6,090 nucleotides of DNA. Source: Thermoproteota archaeon (GTDB lineage: Archaea; Korarchaeota; JAOZGF01). The position numbers were made by a program, and so were the translations under genes. Location: positions 1-6,090 of the forward strand of contig JAOZGF010000030.1 in assembly GCA_027491845.1 (NCBI GenBank), in the 5' to 3' direction. Below the pieces are notes generated by a model. The model saw only the letters and a program-made list of their open reading frames with translations. It did no database searches and was not told the DNA's origin. Of this stretch, positions 1 to 6,003 are shown one piece after another (the stretch's first letter is position 1; each line of letters begins with the position of its first letter).

Positions 1-988
1 AGTCAACCTTAACTCAATAATTCAAGTCATCTTTGTTCCAGGACTTGCATTTATCTTTATCTTTGCAATGATAGCCGTGTGGTTTGAAAGAAAGTTTCTG
101 GCACATGCAATGCTGAGAATAGGCCCGCTTTACGCCGGCAGGGTGGCTGGTTGGCTTCAGTTAATAGCGGATTTCCTGAAGCTGCTTACAAAAGAAATAT
201 TTTTTCCAGATGATACGGACAGAAATTTACTTTATGTAATGCCGATTATAGCATCTCTTATACCTGCATTGGCCGTTACACTCATCCCTTTCAGTGAAAA
301 CTGGGTTATTTTCAGGGCTGGGGGGCTAGGTCTACTGTTGTTCTTCGGCATCGCAGGCTTAAGCCCTATAGTTCCCTTACTTGTTGGTTGGGCTTCAAAT
401 AACAAGTATACGGTTATAGGTGGATTTAGAGCAGCATATCTCTACATAGCTGCAGAAATTCCATTGGTTCTTTCAGCTGCAGGAACAGTTATTCTGTCGG
501 GTTCATTCGACCTAGTTAAAATCGTCGAAGCACAGTCACGTGTTTGGTTTGCCATGCCTCTGTTTCTGGGGTTTGTGGTGTTCTTCCTGGGTTTGTTGAT
601 GGAGGCAGAAAGAACACCCTTCGATATTCCTCCAGCAGAACAGGAAATAGTTGCTGGTTGGAGGACGGAGTTTACAGGGGCTCTTTATGCCCTAATAATG
701 ATGGTCGAGTATATTTCACTCTGTGCATGGACTTTGCTTTTCGTAACGCTTTACTTGGGTGGTTTTAACGGTCCAATACTTTTTAACCATGTATTGTTCT
801 CAAATATTTTCTGGGTGATAGTTAAGTTCGCCATTGTAGTTGTTCTTATAATTCTTTTGAGGACAACTTTTCCCAGGGTAAGGATGGATCAGGCGTTAAG
901 GATTGGTTGGTATTACCTTATTCCGCTCGCGATGTTGAATCTCTTTATTGCAATCTTCCTGAGATATTATGGTTTCAGGGTGTTTTGA
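1..988 (+). CDS. nuoH: NuoH/FpoH-like complex I membrane subunit, 5' partial
   Basis: This is the complex I membrane subunit that joins the peripheral arm to the membrane arm and forms part of the quinone chamber. The reading frame is open from base 2, giving 328 visible residues. The ATG at 68 is not the start: it lies inside TM1, and the hydrophobic codons before it (2-67) belong to the protein, so the true start is upstream of the window. Family signatures, numbered from base 2, are: ERK near residue 29 and LRIGP near 38-42 at the end of TM1; the loop IADFLKLLTKE; WASNNKY followed by GGFRAA and AAEIPL (Glu152); the acidic quinone-site loop ERTPFDIPPAEQE (about 203-215) followed by VAGWRTEF; and a C-terminal TFPRVRMDQALRIGW. 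These match NuoH/Nqo8/ND1 throughout. Roughly eight membrane segments are expected. It is followed directly by NuoI. Subunit identity is certain; the electron carrier used is unknown. Confidence 0.96.
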   Translation, partial: VNLNSIIQVIFVPGLAFIFIFAMIAVWFERKFLAHAMLRIGPLYAGRVAGWLQLIADFLKLLTKEIFFPDDTDRNLLYVMPIIASLIPALAVTLIPFSENWVIFRAGGLGLLLFFGIAGLSPIVPLLVGWASNNKYTVIGGFRAAYLYIAAEIPLVLSAAGTVILSGSFDLVKIVEAQSRVWFAMPLFLGFVVFFLGLLMEAERTPFDIPPAEQEIVAGWRTEFTGALYALIMMVEYISLCAWTLLFVTLYLGGFNGPILFNHVLFSNIFWVIVKFAIVVVLIILLRTTFPRVRMDQALRIGWYYLIPLAMLNLFIAIFLRYYGFRVF

Positions 989-989
989 A

Positions 990-1475
990 GTGTCCGAGTT
1001 ATTCAAGGGAATATTGAAGCCCTACGCCATTGTTTTTTCCCACGTGTTTAAGAGACCACACACAGTCAAGTTTCCCTATGAGAGGATAAAGTTTCACCCT
1101 AGATTCAGAGGGAGAATAGTGCTTTCAATAGATAAATGCATTGGATGCGGCATATGTGAGAGGATTTGTCCCACTAAGGCGATTGAACTCGTCCAAGTTG
1201 AACAGGCTCTAAAAGAAGGAAAGAAACACCCGAAAATAGACTTCGGAAGGTGTTGTCTCTGCGGTTTTTGTGTTGATTACTGCCCAAGAAACTCTTTAAG
1301 AATGACTGGTTTCGTGGAGTTTTCAGAAGAAAAAAGGGTGAACCTTGTTTATTCGCCTGATAAGTTAGTTAAAGAGCCAAGGGTAACTGAAGTTTTACCT
1401 ATGTTAAAGAAAGAACTTGAAGTGGAAATAACTCAGGAAGGAAGAATAAGGTATGTGGGGAGGAGGATAAAGTAA
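990..1475 (+). CDS. nuoI: NuoI/FpoI-like 2x[4Fe-4S] ferredoxin subunit
   Basis: This is the complex I iron-sulfur subunit that carries the last clusters of the chain before the B-subunit cluster next to the quinone site. It is peripheral and docks on NuoH. From the GTG at 990 it has 161 residues. Two CxxCxxCxxxCP motifs are complete: Cys50, 53, 56, 60 and Cys88, 91, 94, 98, with an extra Cys89 beside the second motif. The sequence PHTVKFPYE followed by PRFRGR before the first motif is typical of NuoI. Start choice: the GTG at 990 begins one base after the nuoH stop and has GGTG at 979-982 seven bases ahead. An in-frame ATG at 969 would add seven residues (MVSGCFE) and overlap nuoH by 20 bases, with no clear ribosome-binding site. 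The GTG is preferred but not proven. The stop abuts the next ATG directly, implying translational coupling in the operon. Confidence 0.95.
   Translation: MSELFKGILKPYAIVFSHVFKRPHTVKFPYERIKFHPRFRGRIVLSIDKCIGCGICERICPTKAIELVQVEQALKEGKKHPKIDFGRCCLCGFCVDYCPRNSLRMTGFVEFSEEKRVNLVYSPDKLVKEPRVTEVLPMLKKELEVEITQEGRIRYVGRRIK
1461..1466 (+). promoter_or_regulatory. Ribosome-binding site AGGAGG for the NuoJ N-terminal ORF
   Basis: A perfect AGGAGG lies inside the last codons of nuoI, nine bases before the ATG at 1476. It supports that start even though there is no intergenic space between the two genes. Confidence 0.8.
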
Positions 1476-1718
1476 ATGGACTTTGTTTTAATTCTGTTGC
1501 TTATAATTTCCCTTGTCTCAGCTGCATCAGCTGTTTTTCATCCGAATCTGATGTACGCCGTCCTTTCACTCCTTGTCTTCAACATTATTCTCGCAATTGT
1601 TTATTACGCTTTATCCGCCCCATTTGTAGCTGTTTTTCAGTTGGCTGTTTTCGCAGGAGCAATAATTGTGTTCTTTATAGTTACAGTTACTTTAACGAGG
1701 GGGGGTATGGAGTCTTGA
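1476..1718 (+). CDS. nuoJ: NuoJ N-terminal half (TM1-3)
   Basis: This is an 80-residue hydrophobic protein corresponding to the first three membrane helices of NuoJ/ND6, the proximal membrane subunit beside NuoH and NuoK. TM1 is about residues 3-20, followed by HPNLMYAVLSLLVFN, which matches the family's NPVHA-type entry to TM2. TM3 holds Q55-L-A-V-F59-A-G-A, equivalent to the conserved QxxVYAGA motif with Phe in place of Tyr. This is the helix that bears the pi-bulge in solved complex I structures. It ends with TRGGMES, where full-length NuoJ has a similar glycine-containing loop leading into TM4. Typical NuoJ is about 160-200 residues, so this is roughly half. The ATG at 1476 follows the nuoI stop directly and has a good ribosome-binding site. 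It overlaps the C-terminal-half ORF by four bases. It is either a true split gene or one gene broken by an indel at the G run 1699-1705. Confidence 0.88.
   Translation: MDFVLILLLIISLVSAASAVFHPNLMYAVLSLLVFNIILAIVYYALSAPFVAVFQLAVFAGAIIVFFIVTVTLTRGGMES
1699..1705 (+). other. Run of seven G at the NuoJ split point
   Basis: A G homopolymer sits six codons before the stop of the first NuoJ ORF. In that frame it reads AGG GGG GGT. One extra G, or a -1 ribosomal slip over G-GGG-GGT (1700-1706), would join the first ORF to the second through TRGG-YGVLKTYEVAGG with no stop codon between. It could be a natural split with a slippery remnant, a programmed frameshift site, or a homopolymer error in the assembly. 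The sequence alone cannot choose between these. Confidence 0.6.
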
Positions 1719-1981
1719 AAACCTATGAAGTAGCGGGAGGAATAGTGGCAGTAGTCTTAATGGGCTTAATCTTTCTGAGCGTTTTCCCTGTTTCAACGAA
1801 GGTTTTCACATTTTATCCTGAGGAGGCCAAATCAGGTTTTTCAAGTAGAGAAAAGTCTGTTGCAGCCGAAACAAAATATATTTGGAATGAAAGGATGATG
1901 GACACGCTTCTTCAGTCATTGGTAATCCTTACGGCGGTTGTTTGTGTAGCTGCTTTGATGAGAAAGACTTTGGAGGGATAA
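1715..1981 (+). CDS. nuoJ: NuoJ C-terminal half (TM4-5)
   Basis: This 88-residue protein corresponds to the last two helices of NuoJ. TM4 is about residues 7-25 (VAGGIVAVVLMGLIFLSVF) and TM5 about 64-82. They are separated by a polar segment of nearly 40 residues that probably lies outside the membrane. The entry to TM5, WNERMMDTLLQSLVI with Asp63 and Gln67, also recalls the last helix of MbhE/MrpA-tail proteins, so the assignment is NuoJ-like rather than strictly NuoJ. The start is the TTG at 1715, which overlaps the preceding stop as TTGA. No better start is available: the tyrosine-glutamate codons after it place the nearby ATG out of frame. The only candidate ribosome-binding site is the G-rich run 1697-1705. 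The weak start makes expression as an extension of the first ORF by frameshift worth considering. It is followed after four bases by the K subunit. Confidence 0.8.
   Translation: MKTYEVAGGIVAVVLMGLIFLSVFPVSTKVFTFYPEEAKSGFSSREKSVAAETKYIWNERMMDTLLQSLVILTAVVCVAALMRKTLEG
1972..1977 (+). promoter_or_regulatory. Ribosome-binding site GGAGGG for the K subunit
   Basis: GGAGGG lies at the end of the NuoJ C-terminal ORF, eight bases before the ATG at 1986. It fixes that start. Confidence 0.75.
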
Positions 1982-1985
1982 CCTA

Positions 1986-2294
1986 ATGGATTTTTCCTAC
2001 ATGGTCTTTGTAGTCTTGCTACTCGGTCTAGGAGTCTTTTGTATAATTTCTAGAAAGAACATGATTAGAATATTAATAGGTTTAAGCATACTTGTCAACG
2101 CTGTTAACCTCAATTTCATTCTCTTATCTACAGTGAAGTCACCTGGCTTAATAGACCCACTCCCTCACGCTTTTGTTGTGACGGCAATAGTTGTGGACGG
2201 TAGCTTGATAGCTGTTGCACTTGCACTGGTTTTGTCCGTGTATAAAATATATGGAACCCTTGACGTGAGGAAGCTTAGGAGGCTGAAATGGTAA
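1986..2294 (+). CDS. nuoK: NuoK/MrpC-like subunit
   Basis: This is a three-helix proximal membrane subunit of 102 residues, the usual NuoK length. TM1 is about 4-21, then SRKNMIRILIGLSILVNAVNLNFI forms the TM2 entry and helix, then TM3 from about 62 to 86. Canonical NuoK has IGLE in TM2 and a second buried Glu in TM3, both involved in proton transfer. Here the first position is Ser34 and no Glu is present in TM3. The only acidic residue in TM3 is Asp71, about one turn before the canonical Glu position. The stretch DPLPHAFVVTAIVV (57-70) and the tail IYGTLDVRKLR closely resemble MrpC/MnhC of Na+/H+ antiporters (typically DPLPQALVLTAIVI and YGTLDV). I therefore call it a K subunit by position and fold, but MrpC-like in sequence. 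It overlaps the downstream MrpD-like gene by seven bases, the same C-D neighbour pair as in mrp operons. Confidence 0.88.
   Translation: MDFSYMVFVVLLLGLGVFCIISRKNMIRILIGLSILVNAVNLNFILLSTVKSPGLIDPLPHAFVVTAIVVDGSLIAVALALVLSVYKIYGTLDVRKLRRLKW
2277..2282 (+). promoter_or_regulatory. Ribosome-binding site AGGAGG for the MrpD/NuoM-like gene
   Basis: A perfect AGGAGG lies within the end of the K gene, five bases before the ATG at 2288 and eleven before a second in-frame ATG at 2294. The spacing favours 2288 slightly. The second ATG overlaps the K stop as TAATG and remains possible. Confidence 0.75.
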
Positions 2295-3844
2295 TGTGGG
2301 AGCAATTGAGGCCTCTTTACCCACTAATATCCCTACTAGTCTTTACTTTTCTAACTCCGATCATAACGTATTTCGGCAGGACAAGAAATAGAAAGTACGT
2401 TGGCGGGATATGGGTTTCTCTTTCCTTTTTAGTAGCGTTGATTCTTCTCATTACGCTTTACAAGGATGTTGTGTCTCAACCCATTAAGTCATATTTCGTC
2501 GTTTCACCGCCTTTAGGCGTTGAATTTAAGGTAGATTTGCTTAGCCTTTTGTTTTCTCTAGTTTTCGCATTCATAGGTTTCTGCTCGGCTTTAAGCTCTA
2601 TAAGGTACATGGAAGAAGAAACAGGGCTCGACACATATTACATGCTCTTCCAGTTAATGGTTCTAGGAATGATAGGCGTAACGTTCTCAAACGATTTGTT
2701 TAACCTCTTTGTTTTCTGGGAGATTATGTGTATTTCTTCCTATGTACTGGTTTCCTTTAGAAAATATCACTGGGAGGCCGTTGAGGCAGGTTTCAAGTAC
2801 CTTATAATGAGCTCATTCGGGTCAGTTGCCCTGCTGCTCTTAATCTCGTATCTTTACGGCGTGGCTGGAACCCTTAACTTTGACACCTTACATCAAATTG
2901 TTACTGGGTCAAAAGAGCTTCCAATATATTACTTTTTAATAGGCTTAACGATGGTTGCCTTCGGGATAAAGGCTGCAGTCGTTCCTTTCCACACTTGGTT
3001 AGCTGACGCCCACCCAGCGGCTCCAACCCCAATCAGTGCAATGCTTTCAGGAGTTGTGATAAAGGCAGGGGTTTTTGCTTTATTAAAAACGTATTTCGTT
3101 GTTTTTTCACCGGCATACTTCAACTACGGCATAATGATACTTGTGCTGGGTATATTAACAATGACTGTGGCTAATTTGATGGCCTTGCTTCAAGAAGACA
3201 TAAAGAGGTTGCTCGCCTACTCAAGCATTGTGAACATTGGCTTCATCGTGACAGGTATAGGTGTGGCTGCCTATGTCTTGTCGTCAAGCTTTTATTTCTG
3301 GGAAACGATGGATGTAGCTGTTTTTGCAGTGATAGGCGCATTATTCCATTTCTTAAACCATGCACTGGGTAAAGGGCTTCTCTTTCTTTGTTCAGGCTGC
3401 TTCATACATGAATTGAAGACTAGAGAAATAGCCAAAATGTTCGGGATTGGTAGAAAGATGCCGTGGACTGGTTTCTCTTTCTCGGTTGGATTGTTGGGCC
3501 TAGGCGGTGTACCTCCTCTTAACGGTTTCTGGTCTAAATTAATAATTATTTGGTCTGCCTGGCTTGCTTACAAGCAAGTAGGCGGCTTAGCGATGCCGAT
3601 TACAATTGCTTTCCTTGTTTTCAACGCAGTGTTTGCTGTAACCTATTACGTGAGGCTTATCCAGTTACTTGTGGTAAGGGAGCCTGAACAGGAGGTTAGG
3701 AGAGCTCATAGGCCACCTGCATCCATGGTTGTTCCGCTTATCATATTGGCAGTATCCTGTATAGTAATTGGAGTATATCCCGGTTTAGTTCTAGGCTTCA
3801 TAGAAAGCTCGGCTAAAGTATTGGTTAACCTTGTTCTGAGGTGA
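2288..3844 (+). CDS. MrpD/NuoM-like antiporter subunit of the complex
   Basis: This is a proton- or sodium-pumping antiporter-like membrane subunit of 518 residues and about 14 helices, in the Proton_antipo_M family. Channel residues are all visible: Glu145 in TM5 (LFVFWEIMCISSY), Lys228 in TM7 followed by PFHTW (His235) and LADAHPAAPTPIS, Lys259 in TM8 (SGVVIKAG), and the DIKRLLAYSSIVNIG signature near 304-318. His354 and His358 are followed by Lys362 in the distal helix, where E. coli NuoM has Glu. The motifs LADAHPAAPTPISAMLSG and NHALGKGLLFL, and GGVPPLNGFWSK near 406-417, are closer to MrpD and archaeal M subunits than to E. coli NuoM. By position (after K, before L) it would be named NuoM in many archaeal operons. 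NuoN is a less likely alternative. There is no lateral helix at the C-terminus. The end overlaps the NuoL ribosome-binding site, suggesting coupled translation. Confidence 0.9.
   Translation: MVMWEQLRPLYPLISLLVFTFLTPIITYFGRTRNRKYVGGIWVSLSFLVALILLITLYKDVVSQPIKSYFVVSPPLGVEFKVDLLSLLFSLVFAFIGFCSALSSIRYMEEETGLDTYYMLFQLMVLGMIGVTFSNDLFNLFVFWEIMCISSYVLVSFRKYHWEAVEAGFKYLIMSSFGSVALLLLISYLYGVAGTLNFDTLHQIVTGSKELPIYYFLIGLTMVAFGIKAAVVPFHTWLADAHPAAPTPISAMLSGVVIKAGVFALLKTYFVVFSPAYFNYGIMILVLGILTMTVANLMALLQEDIKRLLAYSSIVNIGFIVTGIGVAAYVLSSSFYFWETMDVAVFAVIGALFHFLNHALGKGLLFLCSGCFIHELKTREIAKMFGIGRKMPWTGFSFSVGLLGLGGVPPLNGFWSKLIIIWSAWLAYKQVGGLAMPITIAFLVFNAVFAVTYYVRLIQLLVVREPEQEVRRAHRPPASMVVPLIILAVSCIVIGVYPGLVLGFIESSAKVLVNLVLR
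3838..3844 (+). promoter_or_regulatory. Ribosome-binding site GAGGTGA that decides the nuoL start
   Basis: GAGGTGA matches seven bases of the archaeal anti-Shine-Dalgarno complement and ends with the TGA stop of the upstream gene. It is five bases before the GTG at 3850, an ideal spacing. It contains the alternative GTG at 3841, so it cannot serve that codon. This is the main reason for placing the nuoL start at 3850. Confidence 0.75.
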
Positions 3845-3849
3845 CGCAT

Positions 3850-5949
3850 GTGGTTGAGGAAATCCTAACCGAGTGGGTTTGGGGTGCTTGGCTCTGTTGG
3901 ATTTTCCCCATAGCTGGAGCCTTGCTTACACCTTTATTCGCTAAAATAAACCACAAGTTCAGGGATTATGCAGCAGTATTTTTCTCCTTCCTTGGAGCGA
4001 TTTCAGCAATTTCCCTCATACCATTACTCATAAATGGTAGATATCCCATACACAACTCCATTGACTGGGTTACCATTCCAGGCACAGTGACGCTTAAAGC
4101 TGAAGTACTGGTTGATCCTTTGAGCATAATAATGACGAACGTTGTAGCCATCATTAGCTTCCTAATAATGGTTTACTCCCTAGGCTACATGCACGGGGAT
4201 CCGAGCTTAACAAGGTACTGGTTCTTCATGAATTTCTTCATAGGAAACATGCTTATACTCGTCACAGCAGGGAACCTTGTGCAGATGCTGTTTGGGTGGG
4301 AAGGAGTAGGGTTATGTAGTTACGCCCTAATAGGTTTCTGGTATAGAGATTCAAAGGAAGACTGGTTAAAATGCTGGGTTGGAGAGGAACCAGAGGCTTA
4401 TCCCCCATCTCATTGCGGATTAAAAGCATTCATAACCACTAGATTAGGCGACGTATTCATGTTAATAGGCGTATTCATTGTCTTCGCTCTTACAGGAACA
4501 GTTTCCTTCCTTGACTTAACAGGGGCATTCAGCCACGTTGGAGAGGCATTTAGGTGGCTGATCGTCCCGGCAACAATACTCATCTTCGGCGGAGCCATAG
4601 GGAAGTCGGCTCAGCTCCCGCTCATGGAATGGTTGCCAGATGCCATGGCGGGTCCCACGACAGTTAGCGCACTGATACACGCAGCAACCATGGTTAAAGC
4701 TGGAGTATACCTAGTTGGAAGGATGTTCCCAATAATATATGCTTGGTCCTTGCAATACCCTGACCTCATAACGTTTTTCCAAGTTGTAGGGTGGATAGGT
4801 GCATTGACAGCCTTTGTAGCTGCAACACAAGCAGTTGCATCATCTGAGATTAAAAAAGTCCTCGCATACTCGACTGTGAGTCAATTAGGCTATATGATGC
4901 TTGCACTGGGAGTGGCTGGAGCATCAACAGAGTTCATCATAGGCTATTCGGGAGGAGTATTTCATTTAATGAGCCATGCAATGTTTAAGGCAGCCCTCTT
5001 CCTCTCAGCAGGGGCAGTGATTCATGCAACAGGGTCAAGATTCCTTAGACATTATGGCTCGCTAAACAGGAAGATGCCTAAAACGTTTGTTTTCATGACC
5101 CTTGCAGGGTTTTCCTTGATGGGCGTGCCTGTTCTGTTTAGCGGTTTCTGGAGTAAAGACATGGTTCTAGAGGCAGCCTTGGTTTCAAATCAATACCTTA
5201 TTTTTGCCTTGGGAGCAATCACTGCGGCCATAACGTCTTTCTATACCATGAGGATGCTTGGCTTAACCTTCTTCGGCGAAGAGAGCCAGCATCAAAAAGA
5301 ACTGGAAGAGGAAGGGCGCCATATACATGAGGCACCACCCGTTATGTGGGTTCCCTACGGTGCACTTGTAGCTGGAACGATAGCCTTCGGCGTGGCAGGA
5401 TTGTTTGTTGGAAAGTGGATAGAACATATTTTCCATGAATACCTGCATTTATTCATTAGGACAGAACACACAGCAACTTATACAGTACAAACACTGTCTC
5501 ACCATGCCACACCTGAAAACTTATTGTTCGGCCTCACACCAGTTCAACTGACCATGGCAATATCGATAACAATGCTCTTAATAGGAGTCATTCCAGGCTA
5601 CCTCATTTATTTCAAGAGAAAAAAGAAGCCTGAGGAAATTGTAGACAGAAGCGCAATAGCGAAGTCAATTTGGAAATTCCTGTTTAGAAGATGGTACATA
5701 AATACCTTCTATTACAAGGCCTTCATACATTCTTATTTGAGCTTGTCAAGGAAGGCGTTGAAATACGTTGAAATGAAGGGAATAGATGCCTTTAACTACT
5801 TACTAGCGAAGACATTTAGGACCGCATCCTCAAAATTCAGAAAAACACATATTGGAGTGCTAAGCTACAATTTACTGCTTATAATGGCGGGATTCTTCCT
5901 AATAATCTTTATTTTCGCATATCTAGGTTTGATGGCCGTTGGAGTTTAA
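3850..5949 (+). CDS. nuoL: NuoL/FpoL-like antiporter subunit with lateral helix
   Basis: This is the distal ion-pumping subunit of complex I, 699 residues from the GTG at 3850 (702 from an in-frame GTG at 3841). Channel residues are: Glu151 in TM5 (GWEGVGLCSYALIGFWY), Lys252 in TM7 (GKSAQLPLMEWLPDAM), His277 and Lys283 in TM8 (IHAATMVKAG), the EIKKVLAYSTVSQLGYM signature, and His372, His376 and Lys380 in the distal helix (HLMSHAMFKAALFL). The C-terminus shows the hallmark of NuoL over M and N: a hydrophobic helix (about 565-586), a basic stretch FKRKKKPEE, a long amphipathic segment rich in aromatic and basic residues (about 597-662, the lateral helix HL), and a final membrane anchor (about 669-694). 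Between TM5 and TM6 it carries an extra segment with Cys175 and Cys189 before GLKAFITTRLGD. The His- and Glu-rich loop QHQKELEEEGRHIHEAPP matches the usual HxHEAP-type NuoL loop. The reading frame is intact. Confidence 0.95.
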   Translation: MVEEILTEWVWGAWLCWIFPIAGALLTPLFAKINHKFRDYAAVFFSFLGAISAISLIPLLINGRYPIHNSIDWVTIPGTVTLKAEVLVDPLSIIMTNVVAIISFLIMVYSLGYMHGDPSLTRYWFFMNFFIGNMLILVTAGNLVQMLFGWEGVGLCSYALIGFWYRDSKEDWLKCWVGEEPEAYPPSHCGLKAFITTRLGDVFMLIGVFIVFALTGTVSFLDLTGAFSHVGEAFRWLIVPATILIFGGAIGKSAQLPLMEWLPDAMAGPTTVSALIHAATMVKAGVYLVGRMFPIIYAWSLQYPDLITFFQVVGWIGALTAFVAATQAVASSEIKKVLAYSTVSQLGYMMLALGVAGASTEFIIGYSGGVFHLMSHAMFKAALFLSAGAVIHATGSRFLRHYGSLNRKMPKTFVFMTLAGFSLMGVPVLFSGFWSKDMVLEAALVSNQYLIFALGAITAAITSFYTMRMLGLTFFGEESQHQKELEEEGRHIHEAPPVMWVPYGALVAGTIAFGVAGLFVGKWIEHIFHEYLHLFIRTEHTATYTVQTLSHHATPENLLFGLTPVQLTMAISITMLLIGVIPGYLIYFKRKKKPEEIVDRSAIAKSIWKFLFRRWYINTFYYKAFIHSYLSLSRKALKYVEMKGIDAFNYLLAKTFRTASSKFRKTHIGVLSYNLLLIMAGFFLIIFIFAYLGLMAVGV

Positions 5950-6003
5950 AAAAGAGATTCCAAAAAGTGAAGTGTTAAAAAATAAAGGAGGAGAAAGATA
6001 GGG
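5950..6003 (+). other. 54-base A-rich intergenic gap within the operon
   Basis: This is the only real spacer in the window; other junctions range from a seven-base overlap to a gap of a few bases. It is strongly A-rich on the plus strand and holds TTAAAAAATAAA at about 5975-5986 and the ribosome-binding site of the next gene. There is no obvious hairpin or T-tract terminator. The AT-rich block could act as a weak TATA-like element, but its closeness to the ribosome-binding site makes this doubtful. It may simply be unstructured leader. Confidence 0.5.
5986..5993 (+). promoter_or_regulatory. Ribosome-binding site AGGAGGAG for the last gene
   Basis: AGGAGGAG ends ten bases before the ATG at 6004. 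The core AGGAGG leaves a twelve-base spacer, slightly long but acceptable. No closer in-frame start codon is available upstream of 6004. Confidence 0.65.

Noticed and set aside
68..70. ATG at 68 as the start of nuoH
   Set aside because: It falls inside the first membrane helix. The frame is open and hydrophobic back to base 2, so the gene begins outside the window.
544..768. Plus-strand ORF of 74 codons overlapping nuoH
   Set aside because: It lies wholly inside nuoH in another frame, has low-complexity Cys/Gly/Arg-rich composition and no recognisable family features.
2929..3123. Minus-strand ORF of 64 codons opposite the MrpD/NuoM-like gene
   Set aside because: It is antisense to highly conserved antiporter motifs, so its openness is explained by the sense codons. 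It has no ribosome-binding context that stands out.
3966..4598. Minus-strand ORFs at 3966-4154 and 4410-4598 opposite nuoL
   Set aside because: Both are shadows of the conserved nuoL coding sequence with no independent features.
5263..5448. Minus-strand ORF of 61 codons opposite the His-rich nuoL loop
   Set aside because: It is antisense to a recognisable NuoL loop and helix and has no family resemblance.
5950..6003. Transcription terminator or promoter after nuoL
   Set aside because: There is no stem-loop and no T-tract on the plus strand. The AT-rich block is too close to the ribosome-binding site and the next start to be called a promoter with confidence.
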